NCBI GenBank assembly: GCA_902526085.1
Contig: CABZJN010000004.1
Location: 1 to 64,000 of the forward strand
Length of the DNA: 64,000 bases
Source: an uncultured Pelagibacteraceae bacterium
GTDB lineage: Bacteria > Pseudomonadota > Alphaproteobacteria > Pelagibacterales > Pelagibacteraceae
Reading direction: 5' to 3'
Made by a program: the position numbers and the translations under genes. Position 1 is the first letter of the stretch. Each line of letters starts with the position of its first letter. Below, piece after piece: positions 1-9,733 of this stretch. The notes beneath the pieces were generated by a model. It saw only the letters and a list, made by a program, of their open reading frames with translations, was not told the DNA's origin and searched no databases.

Positions 1-2312
1 GGCAACAAACTACCGTCCCTAAAAAATTTTTTGTTATATTCAAAATTAGCAGATAAGCAATCCGACTCGTATGTATATGCTAACATGTAGAATTGTGTAA
101 AATCATCTTTTAAATCTTTAGTTGTATTAAAATTAATTACTTGATCTTTAGCAACATTGTAGCGTGTTCTAATTTTAATTATTTCATTGTCTCCAAAATC
201 TTTATTTTCATTAATAAAATCGAAATCTGCGCCAAATTTTTTGATTCCAAAATTTAATCCTACAGCATCATAATTTGAGTAATCCATATCTCTGTCATAT
301 GAAAAATTGTAGTTTAACTTTAAAATATCGTTAAATTTATAAAAAGCATTACCAACTATATCTGATCTTTTAAGATCAAGTTTAGATTTTTCAGGAAGGT
401 CGTCATTTTTTTTATCTCTTAATATATTTCCAACGTTTAATCCAAATATTTTTTCTTTCCCAGTGTTCTGTTTTTCAAACTCTAGTCCAACAGTCATAGA
501 ATTTCCCTTTTCTACCATATCTGATCTTCCAATCCTATTATGTGAGAAAATACTATCATATTCTAAACGGTTGCTACTCGAGGAAATATCTTTTCCGTTG
601 GTAGGACTAGATCTTAACTGAATAATGGGTTTGAAAAAATTTGCACCATTTGTCAAACTTTTTTTAAGAGGTAATTCTGATTTTAAGATCATTGTGCCAA
701 AAATCTCATGATCACTTTTATTATTGTAATCTGCAGAGTTTTCAGAATATGTATTATAATTTTTAAGTAGCAAGTTATAATTTGTTACTATTCCTGTAGA
801 CGATATATAATCGTAAGAATTAAAATTGAAATTGTTATTTATTAACGCTTCGTATTTATTAGTATCAAAAACTTTTTGAAATCCATTTGATAAAAATTGA
901 AATTTGCCATAATAGCTCTCGTCTATTTCTATATATTTCGAAAAATTAAAATCTGGTAAAACATATTGATATTTGTTATTTCCAACTATAGATGTATCCT
1001 CAAAAAGTGTAAATCCAATATCTAGATTAGTATTATCTTCTATATTTTTATTAAATTTTATAAATGATGATAAGCTATTATCATTATCAACTATTGGAGA
1101 CACTTCTCCAATATCATGAATTTTTAAATAATTACCATTCATTACTTTCTGAAATTGTATTTCATAGCTAGTTTCATCATCAATAGATCCGTCTAGTTCT
1201 GCAAATAAATGTGAATTAGTTTTTCCATTTTTATTATAACTAAAATCAGCAATGAAGTTAGACTTTTCAAAAGCTTCTCTATATTCAGCTTGTAAGATGT
1301 GATCGTTATCAAAATAAATTCTTGGTTTGAAAGTCAAGTCTTTTGAATTTGAAATTGCATAAAAATATGGAGTATTTAAAGAATATCCTAAATTACCAGA
1401 AGATTTATAGAATGGAGTTAAAAACCCTGATTTTCTTTTTACAGTCGGGTCTGGGTGGCTAAAATAAGGAAAAAATATTACTCTTTGATTAAAAACTTTT
1501 AACCAAGAATTCTTGTACTCAAATAGCTTTTCAACTTTGTTATGTGTAAATTGATCACTTTGTAATTCCCATCCTCTACATCTTTTATTTGTGACGTTAC
1601 AAGTACTAAAAACTGCTTTACTTATTACTGTTTCTTGATCATTTGAAATAGTTGATTTACCTTTAAGCTTAGGATCGTTGTTAGGATCACCAAAAAAAGA
1701 GTTTATAAAATTAATGGTTACTTCTTTACCTGCTATTTCTTTGGTTTTTAAATTGACTTTAGCTAGTTCAAATAAGTAGCTATTTTTATTGTTATCAATA
1801 ACATTTGTTTTTTTTGAAGATATTACCTCTTTTACTGTATCAAATAAAAAACCTTCTTCAAAAATAAATATATTATCTTTATTATCAAAAACTGATGAAT
1901 CTGATACAGTAGAAATTTTCATTGTATCTCTGTTATAAAGCAAATCTTGAGAATATATTTCATATTCATTCTCAATTTTAACAAAAGTTGCACCACTAGA
2001 AAAAAGAGTGTTATCTATTTTATTATAAATGGCTTTTTCACTTTCAATATAAACATTATTTAAATCGTCAAAAAATTTAACATTACCTATAATTATAAGT
2101 TCTGAAATTTTTTTATCATAAGCTGATTGGTCACCTTCTATTAAAATATTTTGACTTGGAATTTTAGCTATACCATTTTTAGAAAGTATCATATTTCCAT
2201 CATTTTCAATTTTAATATTTTTTGACTCAAAAAAAATTTCATCAGCTTTAATTATCGAATTTTGAAAGACTAATAAGAAAAGCCCTAATATAAATATATA
2301 TTTAGTTTTCAT
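1..2312 (-). CDS. lptD: LPS-assembly outer membrane protein LptD (3' end cut by window edge)
   Basis: LptD is the outer-membrane beta-barrel that inserts LPS delivered by the LptA bridge. The reading frame is open from an ATG at 2312 to the window edge, so the ORF track omits it; about 770 residues are visible. Residues 1-24 form a signal peptide (MKTKYIFILGLFLLVFQNS..KA). An OstA/LptA-like region follows. The family's paired-cysteine segment is present as STCNVTNKRCRGWEL (C238, C245). The remainder is the aromatic- and Asn-rich, beta-strand-like sequence of the barrel. The start overlaps the end of lptG by 11 bp, giving the usual alphaproteobacterial order lptF-lptG-lptD. The C-terminal strands lie outside the window. 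Confidence 0.9.
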   Translation of the reverse strand, partial: MKTKYIFILGLFLLVFQNSIIKADEIFFESKNIKIENDGNMILSKNGIAKIPSQNILIEGDQSAYDKKISELIIIGNVKFFDDLNNVYIESEKAIYNKIDNTLFSSGATFVKIENEYEIYSQDLLYNRDTMKISTVSDSSVFDNKDNIFIFEEGFLFDTVKEVISSKKTNVIDNNKNSYLFELAKVNLKTKEIAGKEVTINFINSFFGDPNNDPKLKGKSTISNDQETVISKAVFSTCNVTNKRCRGWELQSDQFTHNKVEKLFEYKNSWLKVFNQRVIFFPYFSHPDPTVKRKSGFLTPFYKSSGNLGYSLNTPYFYAISNSKDLTFKPRIYFDNDHILQAEYREAFEKSNFIADFSYNKNGKTNSHLFAELDGSIDDETSYEIQFQKVMNGNYLKIHDIGEVSPIVDNDNSLSSFIKFNKNIEDNTNLDIGFTLFEDTSIVGNNKYQYVLPDFNFSKYIEIDESYYGKFQFLSNGFQKVFDTNKYEALINNNFNFNSYDYISSTGIVTNYNLLLKNYNTYSENSADYNNKSDHEIFGTMILKSELPLKKSLTNGANFFKPIIQLRSSPTNGKDISSSSNRLEYDSIFSHNRIGRSDMVEKGNSMTVGLEFEKQNTGKEKIFGLNVGNILRDKKNDDLPEKSKLDLKRSDIVGNAFYKFNDILKLNYNFSYDRDMDYSNYDAVGLNFGIKKFGADFDFINENKDFGDNEIIKIRTRYNVAKDQVINFNTTKDLKDDFTQFYMLAYTYESDCLSANFEYNKKFFRDGSLL

Positions 2313-3390
2313 TAATCTTAGTTAAACCCATTGTGCAGATAAGAAGAATAAGAACTTGAGGTAGCCACACTGACACTTCAACAGGCAATGTTTCGTTTTT
2401 TCCAAATAAAATCGAAAAATAGTTAATATAATAAAATATTACAGAGACCAATACTCCAATTACAACTAAAAAGAATTTTGAACTAATAAAAGTTAGCTTA
2501 AACATTAACAAAGCACCTATAACAGTAGTAAGTGTGAGATAAATTGGCAGACTATAAAGTTTGTTTAAATGAAGACGAACTTCTGTAGCCGAATAACCAA
2601 TAGACTCATAATTTTCCTTCAGTTTAATCAATTGAATTAAGTTTAAAGAGTTTAAATTAGAATATAAATTTGAAATAATTTTTGCATCAAAAGATGATGA
2701 ATATTTATAATTTTCAAAGTCTGATGCCAATTTATCTTTTGCAAAAATCTTTACATCACTCAATAGCCATATTTTGTTATTAATATTAGCTCTCTTTGCA
2801 ACTATTGTATTAATTAAATTATATCCTTTATCCAGTTGTGTAATTTCTAAATTTTCTAATCTATCAATTTTATAATTTTTAGCATTAATGATAAAAATTT
2901 TCATATTGTCATCGCTTTGCTCTTTAATCCACAGTCCATCCTCATTTACAACAGCTAAATGATCATTCGTATTTGAGTATTTATACTTGATATTTAAATA
3001 TAGACTTTTTAAATTAGAAGAAAAAGAATAATACAGAACTATAATAATAATACCCATCACTAATGACACAAGTGAAATTAATATTGTCACTTTTAAATTA
3101 TCAATTCCATTACTTCTTAAAAGCTCTATTTCATCTTTTTCATAAAGGCTTATAAAAAAAAACATTACTCCCAACAAAAAAATGAATGGTAAAATTTCAA
3201 AAATAATTGATGGTATATTCAATATTGTTAAAATTATAGGATAATAAATTTCATTTTCTTTATTTTCAAAATATTTTATCTCCTCAAAAATATTTAAGAA
3301 AAAACTTAAAAAAGTAAATACTATAATAATCAATAAAATATTTTTTAAAAATAATTTCGCTAAGTAATTTTCATACTGTTTAAAAATCAT
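2302..3390 (-). CDS. lptG: LPS export ABC transporter permease LptG
   Basis: YjgP/YjgQ-family permease of 362 aa, one of the two membrane subunits of the LptB2FG complex that extracts LPS from the inner membrane. Hydrophobic segments lie near residues 13-32, 55-85 and 100-125 and again at 275-355. They flank a soluble periplasmic beta-rich domain (about 130-260), which is the family's architecture. The LLRSNGI segment after TM2 matches the conserved cytoplasmic coupling region (E-L-L-R-S-N-G). It starts within the last codons of lptF (4 bp ATGA overlap) and runs into lptD. It is called LptG rather than LptF from its position as second gene and its N-terminus; the two paralogues could be swapped. 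Confidence 0.88.
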   Translation of the reverse strand: MIFKQYENYLAKLFLKNILLIIIVFTFLSFFLNIFEEIKYFENKENEIYYPIILTILNIPSIIFEILPFIFLLGVMFFFISLYEKDEIELLRSNGIDNLKVTILISLVSLVMGIIIIVLYYSFSSNLKSLYLNIKYKYSNTNDHLAVVNEDGLWIKEQSDDNMKIFIINAKNYKIDRLENLEITQLDKGYNLINTIVAKRANINNKIWLLSDVKIFAKDKLASDFENYKYSSSFDAKIISNLYSNLNSLNLIQLIKLKENYESIGYSATEVRLHLNKLYSLPIYLTLTTVIGALLMFKLTFISSKFFLVVIGVLVSVIFYYINYFSILFGKNETLPVEVSVWLPQVLILLICTMGLTKINEN

Positions 3391-4535
3391 AAAAAGTTTA
3401 GTTTAAATTTAGTAATTATTAATAATAAAATATAGTAAATCATCACTAATATTATAGGAAGTATTGGAATAACATAAACCAGACTAACAGAATTTAAAAA
3501 AAATTTTAAACTTATTTGAGATAAAATAATTATAAAGCTTCCAACTAAAAATATATTTAGTTTGTGAAATTTCAAAAAGTATTTAGATTTTGGTTCAATT
3601 ATTAAACTTGCAGCTATTAATGAAATAATTAAAGTGTAAAAAGGCAAAATTAGTCTTTTGTAAAATTCCTCACTTATTGAACTTAATTTTCTACCTTCGC
3701 ATATCTGATCGTTAGACAGTTCTATTAATCTTTTTTTAATTAAATTGTTTTGAAAGAAAAATTCTTTAAAGCAGTCTAAAATAAATTTAGTTTCAAGCTC
3801 TTGCATTTTTGGGTGTGTTACAGTTTTTGTTGAAAAATTTGATAAGTCATAATCTGTTTCAGAAAAATTTAAAGTAAATATTTTTTCATTATTTAAATTT
3901 GTTATTCCTCCATTATATAATCTTAAAAAATATTCATTTTCTTTTTTTATAATTCTTCCACTTCCTGCAACAATTATTTTAGATTTATTTTTGTCAATTT
4001 TTTCATTAATATATATTTTATTAAGTAAGCCATTTTGATTATATTCCTCAACAAAAATAGTAAGATTTTTTACTACATTAATAAATTTTTTTTCAGATAT
4101 TAACTTTGGTAAAAAATCTATATTTGATTCCTTTATAAACATTCTTGCTAAACTCTGGGATTTTGGAACAATAAAGAGATTTAATGTTAGTTGTAAAATA
4201 AGAAAAAATATTGAAATTTTTAAAATAAAATTAATAAAATGAATTTTTTTTATTCCATTATTCCAAAATACAATTAATTCATTGGAATTGTTGTATTTGT
4301 TTATTACATAAAAAATAGAGATAAAAAATACAAAAATAATAATTTTACTAAATATTTTTGGCAAATTAAGAGAAACGTAGTAAAAGTAAACATTAAGACT
4401 ATGTCCATCATCTGAAACTAAGTCTAGGTAGTTAACTGCTTGTATAATCCAAACTATAAAAGTGATACTTAATGAGGATATTAGAAAAAAATTAACTATA
4501 TCTAGTGAAAATTTACGAAATATTAATTTATCCAT
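3387..4535 (-). CDS. lptF: LPS export ABC transporter permease LptF
   Basis: Second YjgP/YjgQ-family permease (382 aa) and first gene of the lptF-lptG-lptD operon. It has the same plan as LptG: TM helices near 12-33, 55-80 and 100-125, a periplasmic domain at about 130-290, and three C-terminal helices at about 295-375. The NNGIKK segment near residue 92 corresponds to the family's 'SNGI/ASGI' coupling motif. It partners LptG and the ATPase LptB, which is not in the window. The gene is divergent from pepA, leaving only 54 bp for both promoters. This arrangement (pepA opposite lptFG) is common in Proteobacteria. Confidence 0.88.
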   Translation of the reverse strand: MDKLIFRKFSLDIVNFFLISSLSITFIVWIIQAVNYLDLVSDDGHSLNVYFYYVSLNLPKIFSKIIIFVFFISIFYVINKYNNSNELIVFWNNGIKKIHFINFILKISIFFLILQLTLNLFIVPKSQSLARMFIKESNIDFLPKLISEKKFINVVKNLTIFVEEYNQNGLLNKIYINEKIDKNKSKIIVAGSGRIIKKENEYFLRLYNGGITNLNNEKIFTLNFSETDYDLSNFSTKTVTHPKMQELETKFILDCFKEFFFQNNLIKKRLIELSNDQICEGRKLSSISEEFYKRLILPFYTLIISLIAASLIIEPKSKYFLKFHKLNIFLVGSFIIILSQISLKFFLNSVSLVYVIPILPIILVMIYYILLLIITKFKLNFL

Positions 4536-4543
4536 TGAAATTA

Positions 4544-4572
4544 TTGTTTTAATAAATATACAACATTATCTA
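4544..4572 (+). promoter_or_regulatory. Candidate sigma-70 promoter for pepA-ndk
   Basis: In the 54 bp between lptF and pepA there is TTGTTT, a 17 bp spacer, then TATCTA. This would give a leader of roughly ten bases before the pepA ATG. In such AT-rich DNA chance matches are common, so this is tentative; it is supported mainly by the spacing and the lack of other room. Confidence 0.3.
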
Positions 4573-4589
4573 ATAAATATTTCAAAAAA

Positions 4590-6026
4590 ATGAAGCTAAA
4601 TTTAAATTTTGTAAATAAAGTCCCAAAAATCGCAAAGGATAACGAGATTATTCTCCTAACTCAAAAAGTTATAAAAAGTAAAGAGATTAAACAATTAGCA
4701 AAATCAGTTTTCAATAGTAAACTTTTTTCTGAAGGGAATTTTCTTGCAAAAGATTACAACAATAAATGCTATGTATTTGTAAATTGTACAAAATCAAAAG
4801 TTTCCTTAGATTTTGAAAAACTTGGTTCGAAATTATTTGTTTTTTTAAAGGAAAATAAAAAAGAGAATTCATTTATAAATGTAGAAAATAACTCTTTTAC
4901 TAATGTACAATTAGAAAAGTTTCTTCATGGAGCACAACTTAAGTCATATAATTTTAATCTTTACAAAACAGATAAGAAAAAAAATGTAAACATAAATTTA
5001 AGTGTAGTTGGCAGTAACACTAAACAAAAAAATTTATTAAGAAATAAATTAAATGCTCTTTTGGAAGGGGTTTTTCTTACAAGAGATTTAGTTTCTGAAC
5101 CTGGTAATATTTTGCACCCAGATGAATACGCAAAGAGAATTGTTAAATTAAGAAAGTTTGGATTAAAAGTAACAGTATATAACCAAAAGAGATTAAAGAA
5201 ATTAGGTTTTAACGCATTGCTTGGTGTCGGACAAGGAAGTATCAGAGGTTCTTATATGGTAACAATAGAATGGAATGGAAATAAAAACAAATCAAAACCT
5301 TTAGCCTTCGTTGGCAAAGGTGTTTGTTTTGATACTGGTGGAATTTCACTCAAACCTGCAAAATTTATGGAAGATATGACATATGATATGGCGGGTTCAG
5401 CAACTGTTGTTGGTCTTATGAAAACTCTAGCTTTAAGGAAATCAAAAATTAATGCAGTTGGAGTTGTTGGATTAGTTGAAAATATGCCAGGAGCCAATGC
5501 ACAAAGACCTGGAGATATTGTAAAATCTTATAGCGGACAAACAATTGAAGTTTTAAATACTGATGCTGAGGGAAGACTAGTTTTAGCAGATGCACTTACA
5601 TATACCGAAGAGAAATTTAAGCCAAGTCTAATTATTGACTTAGCAACATTAACTGGAGCAATAATTGTTGCGCTTGGATCTGAGTATGCAGGGCTTTGGT
5701 CCAATAATAAAAAATTGTCTAAACAACTTTTTGATGCAGGAGAGCATGTAGAAGAAAAAGTATGGGAAATGCCACTTCATGAGAATTATAACAAATTAAT
5801 GAATTCAAATAATGCTGATATGCAAAATATTAATTATGTTGGAGGAGCTGGATCAACAACAGCTGCTCAATTTTTACAAAGATTTATAATTAATAAAACA
5901 CCTTGGGCACATTTAGATATTGCTGGAATGGCTTTTTCTAAATATGCTGGAGCACTGAATTCTGGTGGCGCAACTGGATATGGTGTTAGATTATTAAACA
6001 AATTTATAGAGGAGAATTATGAGTAA
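4590..6026 (+). CDS. pepA: Leucyl aminopeptidase (M17 family)
   Basis: Cytosolic di-metal aminopeptidase of 478 aa that releases N-terminal residues from peptides; PepA proteins can also bind DNA in other bacteria. The M17 signature NTDAEGRL lies at residues 323-330 and carries the metal ligands D325 and E327 and the catalytic Arg329. The upstream metal and lysine segment GKGVCFDTGGISLK is also intact. The N-terminal macro-like domain (about 1-160) is poorly conserved, as is usual. It is the first gene of a pair with ndk, overlapping it by 8 bp. No Shine-Dalgarno is evident before the ATG. Confidence 0.95.
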   Translation: MKLNLNFVNKVPKIAKDNEIILLTQKVIKSKEIKQLAKSVFNSKLFSEGNFLAKDYNNKCYVFVNCTKSKVSLDFEKLGSKLFVFLKENKKENSFINVENNSFTNVQLEKFLHGAQLKSYNFNLYKTDKKKNVNINLSVVGSNTKQKNLLRNKLNALLEGVFLTRDLVSEPGNILHPDEYAKRIVKLRKFGLKVTVYNQKRLKKLGFNALLGVGQGSIRGSYMVTIEWNGNKNKSKPLAFVGKGVCFDTGGISLKPAKFMEDMTYDMAGSATVVGLMKTLALRKSKINAVGVVGLVENMPGANAQRPGDIVKSYSGQTIEVLNTDAEGRLVLADALTYTEEKFKPSLIIDLATLTGAIIVALGSEYAGLWSNNKKLSKQLFDAGEHVEEKVWEMPLHENYNKLMNSNNADMQNINYVGGAGSTTAAQFLQRFIINKTPWAHLDIAGMAFSKYAGALNSGGATGYGVRLLNKFIEENYE

Positions 6027-6429
6027 TATTGAACAAACATTATCAATAATTAAGCCAGATGCCGTTGAAAGAAATTTGCAAGATCAGATTAAAAATGAAT
6101 TTAAAAATAATGGATTTGAAATTTTAAAAGAAAAAAAAATTCATATTTCTAAAGAAGAAGCTGAAAAGTTTTATAAAGTTCATGAGTCTAAACCATTTTA
6201 TAATGATTTGTGTGCTTACTTATCTTCTGGACCAATTGTTGTAATGAATCTTCAAAAAGATAATGCTGTTCAAGAAAATAGAAAATTTATGGGAGCAACT
6301 AATCCTAAAGATGCAGAAGAGGGAACGCTTCGAAAAAAATATGGTATTTCAATTGACAAAAATTCTGTTCATGGATCAGATAGTGTTGAAAATGCTAAGA
6401 TCGAGTTAGATTTTTTTTTTAAAGATTAG
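6019..6429 (+). CDS. ndk: Nucleoside diphosphate kinase
   Basis: Transfers the gamma phosphate between nucleoside di- and triphosphates through a phosphohistidine. The length of 136 aa is normal for bacterial Ndk. The N-terminus QTLSIIKPDAVERN and the active-site segment NSVHGSDS (His118) are intact. A strong ribosome site (GAGGAG, about 5 nt before the ATG) lies inside the end of pepA and supports this start despite the 8 bp overlap. The C-terminus DFFFKD is encoded by a run of ten T at 6411-6420. The stop region overlaps the convergent purN by 11 bp. Confidence 0.96.
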   Translation: MSNIEQTLSIIKPDAVERNLQDQIKNEFKNNGFEILKEKKIHISKEEAEKFYKVHESKPFYNDLCAYLSSGPIVVMNLQKDNAVQENRKFMGATNPKDAEEGTLRKKYGISIDKNSVHGSDSVENAKIELDFFFKD

Positions 6430-6991
6430 TTAAAAACTTATTAATAGCTTTTGGATAAATTTCATGTTCAATTTTAAGCACTTTTTTTTCTAAACTTCTT
6501 ACATTATCTGATTTAAGGATTTTCACCTTTTTTTGTAAAATAACTTTACCTGAATCTAGTTTTTCTGTTACTTTATGAATTGAAGCTCCTGTAAATCGAT
6601 CCTTATTTTTAATTGCTCTATCATGTGTATTCAATCCTTTATACTTTGGCAAAAGTGATGGATGAATATTTAATATTGGTTTAGAAAATTTTTTTATAAA
6701 ATTACCTGACAAGATTTTCATAAATCCAGCCAAACAAATTAAATCTATATCGTATTTTTTTAGTAACTTAAGTGATTTATTTTCAAAATTTGATTTATTT
6801 TTATTTCCATAAAATTTTATTTTAGATCTAGATGCATATTTTAGTCCCTCAGCATCTGGATTGTTTGAAATAACTAATATAATTTTAATTAAAGAATTCT
6901 TTTTTTTTGAGTGTTTTATTAAAGATTTTAAGTTACTGCCTCTACCACTTATAAAGACAGCGGTATTTTTTTTACCAGAATATTTTTCCAC
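6419..6991 (-). CDS. purN: Phosphoribosylglycinamide formyltransferase
   Basis: Third step of de novo purine synthesis: formylates GAR using 10-formyl-tetrahydrofolate. The 190 aa protein has the N-terminal FISGRGSNLKSL phosphate loop and the catalytic triad N108, H110 (NIHPSLLPKYKG) and D146 (KLDSGKV), spaced as in E. coli PurN. The ORF begins 20 bp inside the end of purM, so the two purine genes are translationally linked. It converges on ndk with an 11 bp tail overlap, leaving no room for a conventional terminator. Confidence 0.95.
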   Translation of the reverse strand: MEKYSGKKNTAVFISGRGSNLKSLIKHSKKKNSLIKIILVISNNPDAEGLKYASRSKIKFYGNKNKSNFENKSLKLLKKYDIDLICLAGFMKILSGNFIKKFSKPILNIHPSLLPKYKGLNTHDRAIKNKDRFTGASIHKVTEKLDSGKVILQKKVKILKSDNVRSLEKKVLKIEHEIYPKAINKFLTNL

Positions 6992-7994
6992 TTAATTTTA
7001 CTTTTTTTGAATTTTTAACTATTTTTCCAATTATATAGGGTTTAAATTCTTTTCCAAAATATTTACTTACTGAATTCAAATTTCTAGGATTTGTCACTAA
7101 ACAAAAACCTACACCACAATTAAAGGTCTTTAACATTTCTTTCTGACTTACACCCATTTTATATAACCATCTAAAAATTTTTAATGTTTTGACTCTATTT
7201 AAATCTATTTCAGCGCATAAATCTCTTGGTATTATTCTTTGAATATTATCCACCAAACCTCCACCAGTTATATTTGCACATCCATTTATTAAATTTTTTT
7301 CATTAATAAGTGATAATTCTTTTACATAAATTTTAGTTGGTCTAATTAATTCGTCTTTGAGAAATTTGCTTGTTTTTAAATTTATTTTTTTCTTTTTTAA
7401 GAGATATCTAACCAAGGAATAACCGTTAGAGTGAAGTCCATTAGAGGGTACAGCTAAAATAAGATCATTATTTTTAATTTTTTTATTAAGTATTTTATTC
7501 TTTTCAACAAGACCAACAGCAAAACCTGCTATATCAAATTTTCCTTTAGTATACGTTCCTGGCATTTCAGCAGTTTCGCCACCAACTAATTTGCAACCAG
7601 CGATATCACATCCCTTAACAATTCCTCTAACTAAATGTTTTAATTTTTTCAAATTAATTTTGCTAATAGAAATGTAGTCTAAGAATAAATAAGGCTTCGC
7701 TCCTTGAACGACTAAATCATTTACACACATCGCAACAAGATCTATTCCAATTGTATCAAATTTATTTAGATCATTTGCAATCTCAATTTTCGTTCCAACT
7801 CCATCAGTGCTAGTAACAATATGTGGATTTTGTAACATTTTGGGTATTGGAGAGATCGCTCCAAAGCCTCCTATATTCTTAAAATCACCACTTTTACTTG
7901 ATTTTCTTGTTAGCGAACTTATGAACTTAATGAAACTATCTGCTTTTGGAATATTAACGCCACTCTTACTGTATGTTAATTTATTTGATGCCAT
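6972..7994 (-). CDS. purM: Phosphoribosylformylglycinamidine cyclo-ligase (AIR synthetase)
   Basis: Fifth step of purine synthesis: ATP-dependent ring closure of FGAM to AIR. The 340 aa length is typical. The signature PHIVTSTDGVGTKIEIA, the glycine-rich GGETAEMPG and the C-terminal NCGVGFCLV are present. It forms a purM-purN operon with 20 bp overlap. Only 11 bp separate its start from the divergent DUF2066 gene, so its promoter must lie within that neighbour's coding sequence. Confidence 0.95.
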   Translation of the reverse strand: MASNKLTYSKSGVNIPKADSFIKFISSLTRKSSKSGDFKNIGGFGAISPIPKMLQNPHIVTSTDGVGTKIEIANDLNKFDTIGIDLVAMCVNDLVVQGAKPYLFLDYISISKINLKKLKHLVRGIVKGCDIAGCKLVGGETAEMPGTYTKGKFDIAGFAVGLVEKNKILNKKIKNNDLILAVPSNGLHSNGYSLVRYLLKKKKINLKTSKFLKDELIRPTKIYVKELSLINEKNLINGCANITGGGLVDNIQRIIPRDLCAEIDLNRVKTLKIFRWLYKMGVSQKEMLKTFNCGVGFCLVTNPRNLNSVSKYFGKEFKPYIIGKIVKNSKKVKLSGKIFW

Positions 7995-8005
7995 ATAAAA
8001 AAGTA

Positions 8006-9079
8006 ATGTGTTATTTTAAAAAAAAATTAATTTACTTATATATATTTTTTATATTTTTAACCTTTAATATTATTGAGTTTTCCACAAATAAGGTTTTTGC
8101 CAAAACTTTTGTAGTTTCAAAAATTGAAGTCGAGGAAAAATATAATCTGAATTTTAATAAATTGAAAGTTATGGACAGAGGATTCAAAATAGCATTTCAA
8201 GATCTTTCACAAATGATACTTGAGGAAAAAGACTTAAATAGAGTTATAGACACACCAATAAAGGATATTAAAAAAATAGTTGAAAATTTTTCGATATTGG
8301 ATGAAAAATTTATTAACCAAAAATATAAAAGTATCATGGAAGTGGAATTTAATAGAAAAAAATTAATTAAATTCTTAAACACTAAAAATATAACTTTATC
8401 ATTACCCAAAAAAATTGATGTTCTTTTTCTACCAGTTTTTATTGATTTAGAAAGTAATAATTTCAATTATTTAAATGATAATATTTTTGTAAAAAATTGG
8501 AAAAATATTGATAAAAATTATTTCCAAATTAATTACATTTTACCAAATGAAGATGCAGAAGATTATTTTATAATAAAAAAAAACTTTGAAAATATTCAGA
8601 ATTATAATTTCAAAAAAATACTAAAAAAATACGATTTCAAAAATTTTATAATAATGATAATTTTCAAAAGGAAAAATGATATAAAAATTTATTCAAAAAT
8701 AAACTTTGACGAAAAATATGTAGTGTTAAGTAAAAAATTTAAAAATAAAAACTTAGAAAACCAGTTAGAAATAGATTCTATGATAATTAGTATTAAGAAT
8801 AGATACGAAGATAATTGGAAATCTATTAATAAAATGAACCCATCTACATCAGTTCCTATCCGATTATCAGTTGAAACTTTTAATGTTAAAAAATCTTTAA
8901 AATTAGAAAACACTTTAGAAGACCTAGATTTTGTAAATAATTATAAAATTGAGAAGTTTGATAGTAACGAAATCATTTATAAGGTTAATTATAGTAGTAG
9001 TCCAAAAAGATTTTTAAAAGATATTTTATCTTATGATATTAATGTCGACACTTCCTCAACTAATTGGAAAATAAAATGA
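8006..9079 (+). CDS. DUF2066 domain envelope protein
   Basis: Exported protein of unknown function. The ORF opens at 7973, inside purM, but I prefer the ATG at 8006 (MCYFKKKLIYLYIFFIFLTF), which gives a typical signal peptide ending near KVFAK. The mature part is Lys/Asn/Phe-rich and lacks catalytic motifs that I recognise. Family assignment to DUF2066 rests on the pattern VSKIEVEEK....D...A...AFQDLSQMIL and on context: alphaproteobacterial DUF2066 genes often sit between purM and the DnaA-like regulator hda, as here. The 3' end overlaps hda. The function is not known. Confidence 0.7.
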   Translation: MCYFKKKLIYLYIFFIFLTFNIIEFSTNKVFAKTFVVSKIEVEEKYNLNFNKLKVMDRGFKIAFQDLSQMILEEKDLNRVIDTPIKDIKKIVENFSILDEKFINQKYKSIMEVEFNRKKLIKFLNTKNITLSLPKKIDVLFLPVFIDLESNNFNYLNDNIFVKNWKNIDKNYFQINYILPNEDAEDYFIIKKNFENIQNYNFKKILKKYDFKNFIIMIIFKRKNDIKIYSKINFDEKYVVLSKKFKNKNLENQLEIDSMIISIKNRYEDNWKSINKMNPSTSVPIRLSVETFNVKKSLKLENTLEDLDFVNNYKIEKFDSNEIIYKVNYSSSPKRFLKDILSYDINVDTSSTNWKIK

Positions 9080-9732
9080 GTGAATTAAATCAATTACTCC
9101 TTGAGCTAGATTATAAATGCAACTTCAATGAACATGATTTTTTCTTATCGAAAAGTAATTCTAAAGCATTTAATTTGATCGATAGATGGCCTGACTGGAA
9201 CAAGAAAATATTAAATATATCAGGCGAAAAATTTTCAGGAAAAAGTCACCTAGCAAATATCTTTAAGATAAAATCCAACGCGTTTTTAGTTAAGGGAAGA
9301 GATATTGATAATAGTATTTTTAAAAATTTAAAATTATTTGAAAGTATAATTATTGATGATTTTGAAGAGTGTAGAGAAGAGCAAATACTATACTCAATTT
9401 TTAATTTAATAGATCAGGACAGTAAATATATGTTGATAAATTCATTAATACCAATAAGTGAAATTAAATATAACTTAACTGATTTAGCTTCAAGATCGAA
9501 AAATTGTCTTTACGCAGAAATTGAAAATCCAGATGATGAATTACTTTTTGCAATAATACTTAAGAATTTCTCTGATCGTCAGATTAAAATAGAAAAAAAA
9601 ATTATAAATTTTATTATTAGTAGAATTGATAGATCTTATAGAAAAATTGATGAATTTATATATAAGATTGACGAACTGAGTTTAAAAAAAAAAAAACCAA
9701 TTAATTTTAAGACAATAAAAGAGATTTTATAA
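9076..9732 (+). CDS. hdaA: DnaA-related regulatory ATPase HdaA (regulatory inactivation of DnaA)
   Basis: AAA+ protein homologous to the ATPase part of DnaA but lacking its DNA-binding domain; with the sliding clamp it stimulates hydrolysis of DnaA-ATP. I choose the ATG at 9076 (4 bp ATGA overlap with the upstream gene) over the ORF-track start at 9064. Walker A is GEKFSGKS (about 50-57) and Walker B is IIIDD (94-95). The N-terminal NQLLLEL is a plausible clamp-binding motif (Q-L-x-L), though slightly different from consensus. The 218 aa length fits. A run of 13 A near the 3' end encodes KKKK. Confidence 0.82.
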   Translation: MSELNQLLLELDYKCNFNEHDFFLSKSNSKAFNLIDRWPDWNKKILNISGEKFSGKSHLANIFKIKSNAFLVKGRDIDNSIFKNLKLFESIIIDDFEECREEQILYSIFNLIDQDSKYMLINSLIPISEIKYNLTDLASRSKNCLYAEIENPDDELLFAIILKNFSDRQIKIEKKIINFIISRIDRSYRKIDEFIYKIDELSLKKKKPINFKTIKEIL

Positions 9733-9733
9733 A

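Noticed and set aside
5252-5497. Antisense ORF (81 aa) opposite pepA
   Set aside because: Lies wholly within a well-conserved enzyme gene on the other strand and resembles no family; a shadow of codon bias.
6411-6420. T10 run at the end of ndk as an intrinsic terminator
   Set aside because: No hairpin precedes the T run; it encodes FFF in ndk and reads into the purN stop on the other strand.
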